Source of the DNA: Aliivibrio fischeri
GTDB taxonomy: Bacteria; Pseudomonadota; Gammaproteobacteria; Enterobacterales; Vibrionaceae
Length of the DNA: 64,000 nucleotides
NCBI RefSeq assembly: GCF_009727955.1
Contig: NZ_WOBR01000009.1
Coordinates: forward strand, 1-64,000
Reading direction: 5' to 3'
The notes beneath the pieces were generated by a model. The model ran no database searches. It worked only from the letters and a program-made list of their open reading frames with translations, and was not told the origin of the DNA. Position 1 is the first letter of the stretch, and every line of letters starts with the position of its first letter. Below, one piece after another: positions 38,670 to 45,989 of this stretch. A program made the translations under genes and the position numbers.

Positions 38670-40079
38670 TTAAATATCTTCACCACGAGTGGCAATGACA
38701 TCTTTAAACCAATGAAATGACGCTTTTTTCTTACGCGCTAATCCATTTTGATGATCAACATAGATAAAACCATATTGCTTTTTATAACCATTTAACCAAC
38801 TTAATAAGTCAATGGCAGACCAAGCGTAATACCCTTTAATATGAACACCGCGACGAACCGCTTCTTTTACCGCACCTAAGTGCTCTTTAATAAAATTAAT
38901 ACGTGGAATATCGCACACTTCACCTTCAATGATAGGATCTTCATCACCTAAACCATTTTCCGTGATGTAGAGCTTAATTTGACCATAATGCTCTTTTAGC
39001 ATTTCTAATCCGCCAACAAACCCTTCAGGTGAAATTTCCCAATCCCATTTCGTGTACTTTTTATCTGCCATTTTCACTGTACGGTACACATTATCGTAAC
39101 TAGGGTTACCAGGTGATCCCGTTGAGTTTTCTCGCGTAATCGTACGAGCTTCAACATCCCCTTGAATTTTCTCTACACGCTGAGGTTGATAATAATTCAA
39201 TCCCATAAAGTCATTCAAAGGTGCGGCTTCAAAAATCGTTTGTAGCTCTTCATCCGTCCAATCAGGAAGGTTACCTTCTTCTTGTAATTGCTTAACTACA
39301 TATTCTGGGTATTTACCAAGTAAAATAGGATCATAGAACCAGTTCATACTAAATTGGTTCGCATGCATTGCTGCAAAGTGACTCTCTTCAGTATCATCAA
39401 CGCCAAATGCAGGACTAAATACATGACTCAAACCAATTTCACCAAATTGATTTAATTTTTTATATTCAATCACCGCTTTAGCATGAGCGTAAAATACGTT
39501 ATGTGTTGCTTGGAAGTATTTTTTCGGGTCATTTTGAATGCCCGGTGGATGCGCGCCTGCCATGTAGCCTAGAGCACAGAACACAACCGTTTCATTGAAC
39601 GTTATAAAATGCTTAACACGGTCACCAAATTCGTTGAAACATAATTTAGCGAACTCGACATACGCATCACCCGTCGCTTTATTTAACCATGCACCTTCTT
39701 TTTCTAGTGCTAATGGCAGGTCCCAGTGATACAGAGTTACAAAAGGAACAATGCCATATTTCAAACATTCATCGATCAGATTATTATAAAAATCGATGCC
39801 TTTTTGGTTAATTTCACCCGTTCCATTTGGGAAAATACGAGCCCAAGAAATTGAGAAACGGTATGACTCTAACCCCATTTCCGCCATTAAAGCGATGTCT
39901 TCTTTATAACGATTGTAATGATCAACAGCGACATCACCGTTAGTCCCTTCAAAGGTTTTTCCTGGTATTTTGGTAAACTCATCCCAGTTTGTTGGACCTT
40001 TACCATCTTGATCCCACGCGCCTTCCACTTGATAAGAAGCGGTTGCTGCGCCAAATAAAAAATCATGTGCAAATTTCAT
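38670..40079 (-). CDS. Glycoside hydrolase family 1, probable 6-phospho-beta-glucosidase
   Basis: The 469-residue GH1 enzyme shows the acid/base TFNE near residue 163 (HFITFNETVVF) and the nucleophile YITENGLG near 374. Specificity for a 6-phosphate is supported by Ser427, Lys434 and Tyr436 (SWLNGYKKQY): their relative spacing of 7 and 9 equals that of the phosphate-binding Ser, Lys, Tyr triad of phospho-beta-galactosidase and phospho-beta-glucosidase. It cleaves the phospho-disaccharide made by the PTS. It lies between IIB and ROK in the operon. Whether the preferred sugar is cellobiose, gentiobiose or aryl-beta-glucoside is not visible. Confidence 0.9.
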   Translation of the reverse strand: MKFAHDFLFGAATASYQVEGAWDQDGKGPTNWDEFTKIPGKTFEGTNGDVAVDHYNRYKEDIALMAEMGLESYRFSISWARIFPNGTGEINQKGIDFYNNLIDECLKYGIVPFVTLYHWDLPLALEKEGAWLNKATGDAYVEFAKLCFNEFGDRVKHFITFNETVVFCALGYMAGAHPPGIQNDPKKYFQATHNVFYAHAKAVIEYKKLNQFGEIGLSHVFSPAFGVDDTEESHFAAMHANQFSMNWFYDPILLGKYPEYVVKQLQEEGNLPDWTDEELQTIFEAAPLNDFMGLNYYQPQRVEKIQGDVEARTITRENSTGSPGNPSYDNVYRTVKMADKKYTKWDWEISPEGFVGGLEMLKEHYGQIKLYITENGLGDEDPIIEGEVCDIPRINFIKEHLGAVKEAVRRGVHIKGYYAWSAIDLLSWLNGYKKQYGFIYVDHQNGLARKKKASFHWFKDVIATRGEDI

Positions 40080-40118
40080 TTCAAATTCCTGTCTATTACT
40101 GTAGCCAACTGAATATTG

Positions 40119-40424
40119 TTAGTCTAAAAGCGCCAATGCATCATTTAGGATCTTCTCGCCTTTCATCATGCCGTAATCCATCATGTCGATGACTTCAACT
40201 TTCTTATTTACTTCATCAGCAAGTTTCTGAAGTTCATCTTTTTTGAAGCGAATTTGTGGTCCTAATAGGAATAAATCATATTCAGATAAATAGTCTTGAA
40301 TCGTTTCAACACCATGGGCTTCGATATGAATATCTAGTCCTTTTTGTTCTGCTGATTCACGCATTTTTTTTACAACCATTGACGTAGACATGCCTGCTGC
40401 ACATAGTAATAAAATCTTTTTCAT
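40119..40424 (-). CDS. PTS cellobiose-type IIB component
   Basis: IIB(Cel) is a small cytoplasmic protein that carries phosphate on a Cys to the sugar. The N-terminal LLLCAAGMSTSMVVKKM contains the active-site Cys at residue 8. The start at ATG 40424 (MKKILLLC) has GAGG five bases upstream and gives 101 residues, normal for this family. It follows IIC by 32 bases. Confidence 0.94.
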   Translation of the reverse strand: MKKILLLCAAGMSTSMVVKKMRESAEQKGLDIHIEAHGVETIQDYLSEYDLFLLGPQIRFKKDELQKLADEVNKKVEVIDMMDYGMMKGEKILNDALALLD

Positions 40425-40456
40425 AATAACCTCGATACTCATCTAATCTGTTTTAA

Positions 40457-41812
40457 TTAAGCTGCTGCTTGTGATGTTGGCGCTGCTGTCTTTGCTTCAT
40501 CTTGAGCTGCTAACTTGTCTTGATATTTAAAAAATGGGAAATAAACGCACACTGTCATACAGAACACGGCTATTTGTAGTAATGCTGCACTCCAACCACC
40601 AACGATGAACCCACTAAGCACCATAGGTGTTGTCCAAGGCACTTGAACTGCGGTAAATGGACCAACAAATCCCATATTAATTGACGTATAAACCATAATT
40701 GCTGATAGCACTGGTGCCGTTACAAATGGAATAAACATGATTGGGTTAAAGATAATTGGTGTTGCAAAAATCACAGGTTCATTGATATTGAAAATACCTG
40801 GGATAAAAGAAAGGCGGCCAAGTTGTTTGAACTGAATAGAGCGGGCAAATAACACCATGCAGCACACTAAACCAAACGTTAAACCTGACCCACCAACGGT
40901 AATGAATTGGTCAACAAACTGGTTAGTTACTACTTTGCCATTTTCGCCAGCAATCAGTGCTTCGCCTGCATTCACGATAGATTGATTATGAAGTGCGTTC
41001 GCTGTCACGATTGGTCCCATGATCCCCATAACAATAACTGGACCGTGAACACCACACCACCAAAGTAGAGAGATAAGCAAAGCAATACCAACAGCTCCAA
41101 AGAATGAATCAGACATACTTTGCAGTGGCGTTTGAATAATATGATAAATGGTTTCAATAAAGGTTCTTTCAAATACAACTTCAAAAAAGATGTAAGTTAA
41201 GAAAGCAAGAGTGATAATAAGAAAACCAGGAATAAGCGATTTAAATGCATTGGATACCCCTTCAGGCACACTATCAGGTAGTTTGATAACCCAATTACGA
41301 TTAAAGGCCATTGAATAAATAATACCAACAACTAAACCTATTACGATGGCTGCTATCATACCTTTACCACCAAGAAAGGCTTTCGGTATTACGCCACCAA
41401 TTTGAGTTACACCATCAGGTGCTACAACAAAGGCATTCATTACAATAAGAAGAGAAACAATGGCTAATACCCCCGCATTTACACCATTATGTCCTTCATA
41501 TTTAACGTAAGTATACGCAATACCAAAAGCACCAATCAGCGCCAAAATATCAAATGTTGCCCCTACAACTTGAAACAGTGGTGTTGACCATTCCGCTCCA
41601 AAAATTCCAGCCATAAACTCGCTGTAACCATCAATAGGTACAAACGCCAGTAACAAAAACACTGAACCTATAATGGTCAATGGCATTGTTAACATGAAGC
41701 CTTCTTTAATCGCTACAATCGGTTTTGAATTCACAACCTTTAAAATTTTAGGTAGGAATTTATTCACCTTTTCCATGATAGTACTTTGCAAATTTACCGC
41801 TTGAGTACTCAT
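40457..41812 (-). CDS. PTS cellobiose-type IIC permease
   Basis: IIC is the membrane permease that moves the sugar while it is phosphorylated. The 451 residues have about ten hydrophobic segments. Family signatures are PLTIIGSVFLLLAFVP near the N-terminus, CGVHGPVIVMGIMGPI with the conserved GVHG, and the sugar-site-type sequence FNINEPVIFATPIIFNP. It is the first gene of the operon, directly downstream of an inverted-repeat operator. Confidence 0.94.
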   Translation of the reverse strand: MSTQAVNLQSTIMEKVNKFLPKILKVVNSKPIVAIKEGFMLTMPLTIIGSVFLLLAFVPIDGYSEFMAGIFGAEWSTPLFQVVGATFDILALIGAFGIAYTYVKYEGHNGVNAGVLAIVSLLIVMNAFVVAPDGVTQIGGVIPKAFLGGKGMIAAIVIGLVVGIIYSMAFNRNWVIKLPDSVPEGVSNAFKSLIPGFLIITLAFLTYIFFEVVFERTFIETIYHIIQTPLQSMSDSFFGAVGIALLISLLWWCGVHGPVIVMGIMGPIVTANALHNQSIVNAGEALIAGENGKVVTNQFVDQFITVGGSGLTFGLVCCMVLFARSIQFKQLGRLSFIPGIFNINEPVIFATPIIFNPIMFIPFVTAPVLSAIMVYTSINMGFVGPFTAVQVPWTTPMVLSGFIVGGWSAALLQIAVFCMTVCVYFPFFKYQDKLAAQDEAKTAAPTSQAAA

Positions 41813-41868
41813 TGTTCACCCCTAATTAGAATTATAAATTTATTAACTTTTATTCACTGGAGAGAAAT

Positions 41869-41895
41869 GTAACCGGTTTCAGTAACCGGTTACAT
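41869..41895 (-). promoter_or_regulatory. Probable LacI-type operator upstream of the PTS operon
   Basis: GTAACCGGTTAC (41882-41893) is a perfect 12-bp palindrome; one half-turn away a second, imperfect copy GTAACCGGTTTC occurs at 41870-41881. The AACCGGTT core is typical of LacI/GalR-family operators. It lies 57 bases before the IIC start, where the PTS operon promoter is expected. A similar sequence was not seen by the porin gene. Confidence 0.7.
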
Positions 41896-42031
41896 AGCAT
41901 AATTGATCAAATATGATTCAACTCACGAATATTGATAATTTACAGATTAAAAATGTGATCTAGATAAATTGATGTTTTTTTAAACGAGGGAATGGGCGGT
42001 TCGGTGGGTATAAAAATGATAATGATTGCGT

Positions 42032-42490
42032 AAAAAAGAAAAACCCCATCAAGCTCTCGCTTAATGGGGTTATAACTCTACTCGCAGCAGTCCGGCTACT
42101 AAGTGGTGCTCCATGCATCAAATCCATGATAGTATGCTGATTCCTTCAGCTTATTCCGTTCGTCGCCGTCCTAGCGGTGTCCTTGATCTTATCCTGATCC
42201 GTTAACAGTCCGTCGTTAACTCTCTTCACTTGTTCCGTGAGCGGTGTCCCTTACATCATCCTGATGTTCAGTCCTTCCTCAATCCTAGAGGTATCCATTG
42301 TCTTCCTTGGTAGTAACTATCCTAGTTACTATTGCGTCCGTTCAATGTCCTTTGCTTTCCTTGCCGATTATTCATCCTAAATAACCGAATGCTTCATCCT
42401 GAAGCTTACCAAATCCTTGGCTAGTTCCTGTTCCGTGTCAGTATCCTTCCGACACCAATAAGATTACGCTTTTGACTTTTTGGAACAATG
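42032..42490 (-). ncRNA. csrB: CsrB-type sRNA, CsrA-sequestering
   Basis: The minus strand carries about 29 GGA triplets in roughly 460 bases with no open frame. Many sit in hairpin loops: ACATCA-GGA-TGATGT, GCTTCA-GGA-TGAAGC, AGTAACT-AGGAT-AGTTACT and GCTGA-AGGAA-TCAGC. This is the pattern of CsrB/C RNAs, which titrate the RNA-binding regulator CsrA. A strong terminator (AACCCCAT...ATGGGGTT then TTTTTCTTTTTT) ends it at 42031-42071. A possible -10 TATGCT (complement of 42498-42503) suggests transcription begins near 42490. Its transcription is normally activated by GacA/VarA; I found no clear GacA box. The 3' end is firm, the 5' end approximate. Confidence 0.92.
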
Positions 42491-42774
42491 GTCTAGCAGC
42501 ATATTTTTTATCTTTCTTTGTATCCATAACCATATAAAAAAACAAAATAACTTTAATAACAATAACTTAATACAACCCATATACTTATTTACGATAAAAT
42601 AAACGATATTTCTCACCCCACACGTGAGAGATCTCGCACAAGCCTATTCTCTTTTTTCCATTTTCATCTATTTAACAGTTACCACTCAATGTGATATTTA
42701 TCACACTTTTATTCTTCTAGGATTGGTATAGAGAATTCGTTATTATAAACAAAGCTGAAATATAGGAAGTCACA

Positions 42775-43044
42775 ATGAAAAACGTAACGGATGAACTGCA
42801 AAAAATTCTGCAAGATTTAACCGATGAAGGTAAAAAACCAACAACGGCGTTGGTACGAGCTCGCTTAACGACTCAAGTACCCATGCCTGCTATTATTGCT
42901 GCGGTAAAATCTTTTAAATCGACTTCCAATGTACCAAAAATAGAAGTTCGAGAAACCTCACTAACAGCGGACGAGCGTATTGCTCAACTTGAACAACAAG
43001 TTAAAGAGCTAACAGAACGCTTGATTGCTCTGGAGAATAAATAA
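42775..43044 (+). CDS. Small coiled-coil protein, possibly KfrA_N-like
   Basis: An 89-residue protein I do not recognise with confidence. The N-terminal half ([30 protein letters not shown]) is reminiscent of KfrA-type plasmid DNA-binding domains (TxxxVRxxL); the C-terminal 30 residues form a leucine-heptad coiled coil ([19 protein letters not shown]). Its stop overlaps the start of the UPF0178 gene by one base (TAATG), so the two are translationally coupled. A DNA-binding role is suggested but not shown. Confidence 0.75.
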   Translation: MKNVTDELQKILQDLTDEGKKPTTALVRARLTTQVPMPAIIAAVKSFKSTSNVPKIEVRETSLTADERIAQLEQQVKELTERLIALENK

Positions 43045-43493
43045 TGCAAATTTGGGTGGATGCCGATGCATGTCCAAAGGTAGTAAAAGAAGTGCTATTT
43101 CGTGCCGCAACTCGAACTGGTATTCAATTAACCTTAGTTGCTAACCATTATATTCCTGTACCAAGTGCAGCCAATATTCGTTCTATGCAAGTAGAAGCGG
43201 GCTTCGATGTTGCCGATGATGAAATAGTAAAACGTTCTGAAGCGGGCGATTTAGTGATCAGTGCTGATATTCCATTAGCTGCAGAGCTAATTGAAAAGAA
43301 AGTACAGGTATTGAACCCTCGTGGTGAGTTATATACCGAAGCAACCATTAAAGCTCGATTAAATATTCGTGATTTTATGGATACAATGCGTGCCAGTGGC
43401 ATTCAAACAGGCGGCCCAGCTCCACTTTCTCAAACAGAACGTCGAGAATTTGCGAATCAATTGGATCGCATTTTAGCCAAAGCCAAAATATAA
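43044..43493 (+). CDS. YaiI/YqxD family protein (UPF0178)
   Basis: The 149-residue protein matches the YaiI/YqxD family: the N-terminal [17 protein letters not shown] and the central [24 protein letters not shown]. The fold is related to PIN-like/NYN nucleases (conserved Asp residues), but activity is unproven. It is translationally coupled to the coiled-coil gene and ends at a terminator. Confidence 0.92.
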   Translation: MQIWVDADACPKVVKEVLFRAATRTGIQLTLVANHYIPVPSAANIRSMQVEAGFDVADDEIVKRSEAGDLVISADIPLAAELIEKKVQVLNPRGELYTEATIKARLNIRDFMDTMRASGIQTGGPAPLSQTERREFANQLDRILAKAKI

Positions 43494-43523
43494 AAAATGG
43501 GAGCATCTACGCTCCCATTTTTT
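43494..43523. terminator. Bidirectional rho-independent terminator
   Basis: AAAAATGGGAGC pairs with GCTCCCATTTTT around a short loop, with T- and A-runs on both sides. It lies between the UPF0178 (+) and DUF2310 (-) genes. Confidence 0.9.
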
Positions 43524-43535
43524 ATTCAGCCAAAC

Positions 43536-44309
43536 TTAGTCTTTAAAGTCCCAAGATAAATTACTTACTAACAAGCATTCATCACATTTAAAATCAAATA
43601 CTTCATGAAGCGGCTCTTTTAAAGCCCAATCACCATCACACACAGGACAACGGCGTGCTTGCTCTTTTTCTTTGCTCTCGCCAGCTACACGATAAATGTA
43701 TAGATACGTTGGAATACCACTTACCACCGCCATACGACGACACAAATCCCAACCACGCTTAAATAAATGACTTTTGCTTGAACTTATCTCATGTAATGAA
43801 GGATGCTCAACAACAGATCCATTCATCTGTAATTGATCACATGCACTCCAATCTTCTTGCCATTTAATAAGTTGCTTTTGGTCACCATTAGCTACTGCAG
43901 GTAAACGATATAATGGGATAGGCTGAAATGTCTCACCATGACGAATCGGCGAACACGTATGTAGATGGCTAGTATAAAGAATTTGCCAACTAACGGTTTC
44001 ACTCTCATCACTAGGATCGGAGTTCATGTCTTGGCCAACCACTTTAACTTTAGGTTGTAATAATCCAAACTCACTAAGTTGTTTAAAAGCTAGCTTCACC
44101 TGAGGGCTGTGATTATCCGGATGTAATGAATCCACTTCAGGACAAACAACACGAGCAACAAAGTTTGTTCCTTTCATCACAACTGGCAGTTCACGCCCAA
44201 TAACTTGTCCATTGTAACGTAGGCAATCTAAACAATAATTTATTGCCTTTTCTACCGCTGCCATCGATGTATCGCAATACACTTCAAAATCTAACTCAGT
44301 AACAAACAT
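43536..44309 (-). CDS. DUF2310 family zinc-ribbon protein
   Basis: A 257-residue protein of the Zn-ribbon-containing DUF2310 family. The zinc ribbon is C-terminal (RRCPVCDGDWAL ... FDFKCDECLLVSNLS), two CxxC pairs. I start at ATG 44309 (MFVTELDFEVYCDT) because the longer frame to 44378 would run through a syd terminator hairpin at 44342-44367. The rest is predicted globular; no other motif is recognised. The role is unknown, and nucleic-acid binding is only suggested by the zinc ribbon. Confidence 0.82.
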   Translation of the reverse strand: MFVTELDFEVYCDTSMAAVEKAINYCLDCLRYNGQVIGRELPVVMKGTNFVARVVCPEVDSLHPDNHSPQVKLAFKQLSEFGLLQPKVKVVGQDMNSDPSDESETVSWQILYTSHLHTCSPIRHGETFQPIPLYRLPAVANGDQKQLIKWQEDWSACDQLQMNGSVVEHPSLHEISSSKSHLFKRGWDLCRRMAVVSGIPTYLYIYRVAGESKEKEQARRCPVCDGDWALKEPLHEVFDFKCDECLLVSNLSWDFKD

Positions 44310-44332
44310 TAACGCTTTTTTCCTAACCACTT

Positions 44333-44367
44333 TAAAATAAAAATTCCGATGTAAACACACCGGAATT
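44333..44367 (-). terminator. Terminator of syd
   Basis: Minus-strand AATTCCG pairs with CGGAATT around a 12-base loop and is followed by TTTATTTT. It lies 23 bases after the syd stop and fixes the downstream gene's start below it. Confidence 0.75.
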
Positions 44368-44389
44368 AATTTAATCATTTACCAATTAA

Positions 44390-44941
44390 CTATGCTGCGA
44401 TAACCGGTTCTAGTTTATTTAAAAACTCAGTCATATTCGCCGCTAATACTGTTCTATTTTTAGTACCAACGCGATCTAAAATCACTTCACCAGATTGATT
44501 ACAAATAGAAACGACTTCCATTTCATCATCCGTTACAGCAACAAATAAAGTCGGAACTAATTTCAGACGACGCTGCATCACAAGGTGACCTAACATATTG
44601 CCTTGCAAACGCTCCAGATCCTCATCACTCCACACTTGAAGAAGTTCAATATTCATATCTTCAAATTTGGCTGTCATATCCGCGCTGTATTGAGTGCCAT
44701 AGAATGCATGAAAATCGTCATGAAGATCCAGTTCAATTCCTTGCTCGATATTATGCAAGCGGATTGCTTCATTTCTAACAATAGGTTGCCAAGATATTTC
44801 TAAATCTCGCGTTTCTTCAATACAAGGAGAAGCTAATCCCACTAACTCTTCATTAATTGGTAAGCAATTATGTTGTGCTTTCCATGCTTCTACATAACGT
44901 TGGCTAAAATTAGCAAGCGCTTGCTCTACCGAAAGTGGCAT
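44390..44941 (-). CDS. syd: SecY-interacting protein Syd
   Basis: Syd is a cytosolic protein that binds SecY and proofreads SecYEG complexes. The 183 residues open with LSVEQALANFSQRYVEAWKAQ, then DFHAFYGTQYSADMTAKFE and the GNMLGHLVMQRRLKLVPTLFVA block, all typical; E. coli Syd is 181. It is divergent from queF, the same pairing as in E. coli. Confidence 0.95.
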   Translation of the reverse strand: MPLSVEQALANFSQRYVEAWKAQHNCLPINEELVGLASPCIEETRDLEISWQPIVRNEAIRLHNIEQGIELDLHDDFHAFYGTQYSADMTAKFEDMNIELLQVWSDEDLERLQGNMLGHLVMQRRLKLVPTLFVAVTDDEMEVVSICNQSGEVILDRVGTKNRTVLAANMTEFLNKLEPVIAA

Positions 44942-45045
44942 TCGATTCTCCTCATAAGATAAAATTTCAAGTAAACTACCTAATATTAAACGAAAGGCAG
45001 TCTACTTAGTACGCCTTATTCTAATCTACTTTTGGTATTTTCAAT

Positions 45046-45891
45046 ATGACTAAATACACCAATGCAGATGAGCTAAAATCACTGACCCTTGGACAAAAAA
45101 CAGAATACAAACACACTTACGAGCCTGAATTACTACAAGCGGTTCCTCGAAGTCTTAATCGTGATGATCTTGCACTAGGTGATGAACTTCCTTTTGTAGG
45201 TTGTGATGTGTGGACGCTATATGAGCTGTCGTGGCTAAATCAAAATGGTTTACCACAAGTAGCTGTTGGTGAAGTCGCACTACCGGCAACTAGCCCAAAT
45301 CTTGTTGAATCAAAATCGTTTAAACTTTATCTAAACAGTTTTAATCAAACAAAATTCACTTCATGGGATAAAGTAAAAGAGACATTAGTAAAAGATTTAA
45401 GTGCATGTGCAGGTGAAACCGTAAAAGTGGACGTATTCCCTGTACAACGATATTCACAACAACCTATTGTTGATATGCAAGGCGAATGCATTGATGATCA
45501 AGATATTATTATTGATGATTACGAATTCAATGCCGCTTATTTAGAGTCGAGTACATCTGATGCAGAAATCGAAGAAACACTGCACAGCCATTTATTAAAA
45601 TCTAACTGCTTAATTACAAACCAGCCTGATTGGGGCAGTGTTGAGATTCAATACAAAGGCAAAAAAATTGATCGTGAGAAACTGCTGCGATACCTAATCT
45701 CTTTCCGTCAACATAATGAGTTTCACGAGCAATGTGTTGAACGAATTTATACTGACATAATGAAATATTGTGCACCAGAATCATTAACCGTATTTGCTCG
45801 TTACACTCGACGCGGCGGTCTTGATATTAATCCATTCCGTAGCTCACATTTATTGGCACCTAAAGACAATTTACGTTTAGCTCGCCAATAA
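45046..45891 (+). CDS. queF: NADPH-dependent 7-cyano-7-deazaguanine reductase
   Basis: QueF reduces preQ0 to preQ1 in queuosine biosynthesis. This is the long bimodular (E. coli-type) form, 281 residues. The [22 protein letters not shown]-binding motif is at about 89, and the catalytic Cys and Asp are in [13 protein letters not shown] near 188-195. The TTT residues expected for preQ0 binding follow. It is divergent from syd. No preQ1 riboswitch was recognised in the 104-base 5' spacer. Confidence 0.97.
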   Translation: MTKYTNADELKSLTLGQKTEYKHTYEPELLQAVPRSLNRDDLALGDELPFVGCDVWTLYELSWLNQNGLPQVAVGEVALPATSPNLVESKSFKLYLNSFNQTKFTSWDKVKETLVKDLSACAGETVKVDVFPVQRYSQQPIVDMQGECIDDQDIIIDDYEFNAAYLESSTSDAEIEETLHSHLLKSNCLITNQPDWGSVEIQYKGKKIDREKLLRYLISFRQHNEFHEQCVERIYTDIMKYCAPESLTVFARYTRRGGLDINPFRSSHLLAPKDNLRLARQ

Positions 45892-45989
45892 GACATTTCG
45901 ATTAAATTTGTCTACAGAGAGTGTTTCTTTGTAGACAAATCCCCTCACAACGATAGTATGTAATGGTTGTTTTTTTGTGGATCCTTTAC

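Noticed and set aside
42032..42490. Regular spaced TCC motifs considered as a CRISPR-like or tandem repeat
   Set aside because: Units are not identical or evenly spaced. On the minus strand they are GGA loops of CsrB hairpins.
43044..43493. Toxin-antitoxin annotation for the small gene pair
   Set aside because: UPF0178 proteins are broadly conserved without evidence of toxicity; recorded only as an idea to test.
44310..44378. Longer start of the DUF2310 gene
   Set aside because: It would run through the syd terminator hairpin and lacks a Shine-Dalgarno sequence.
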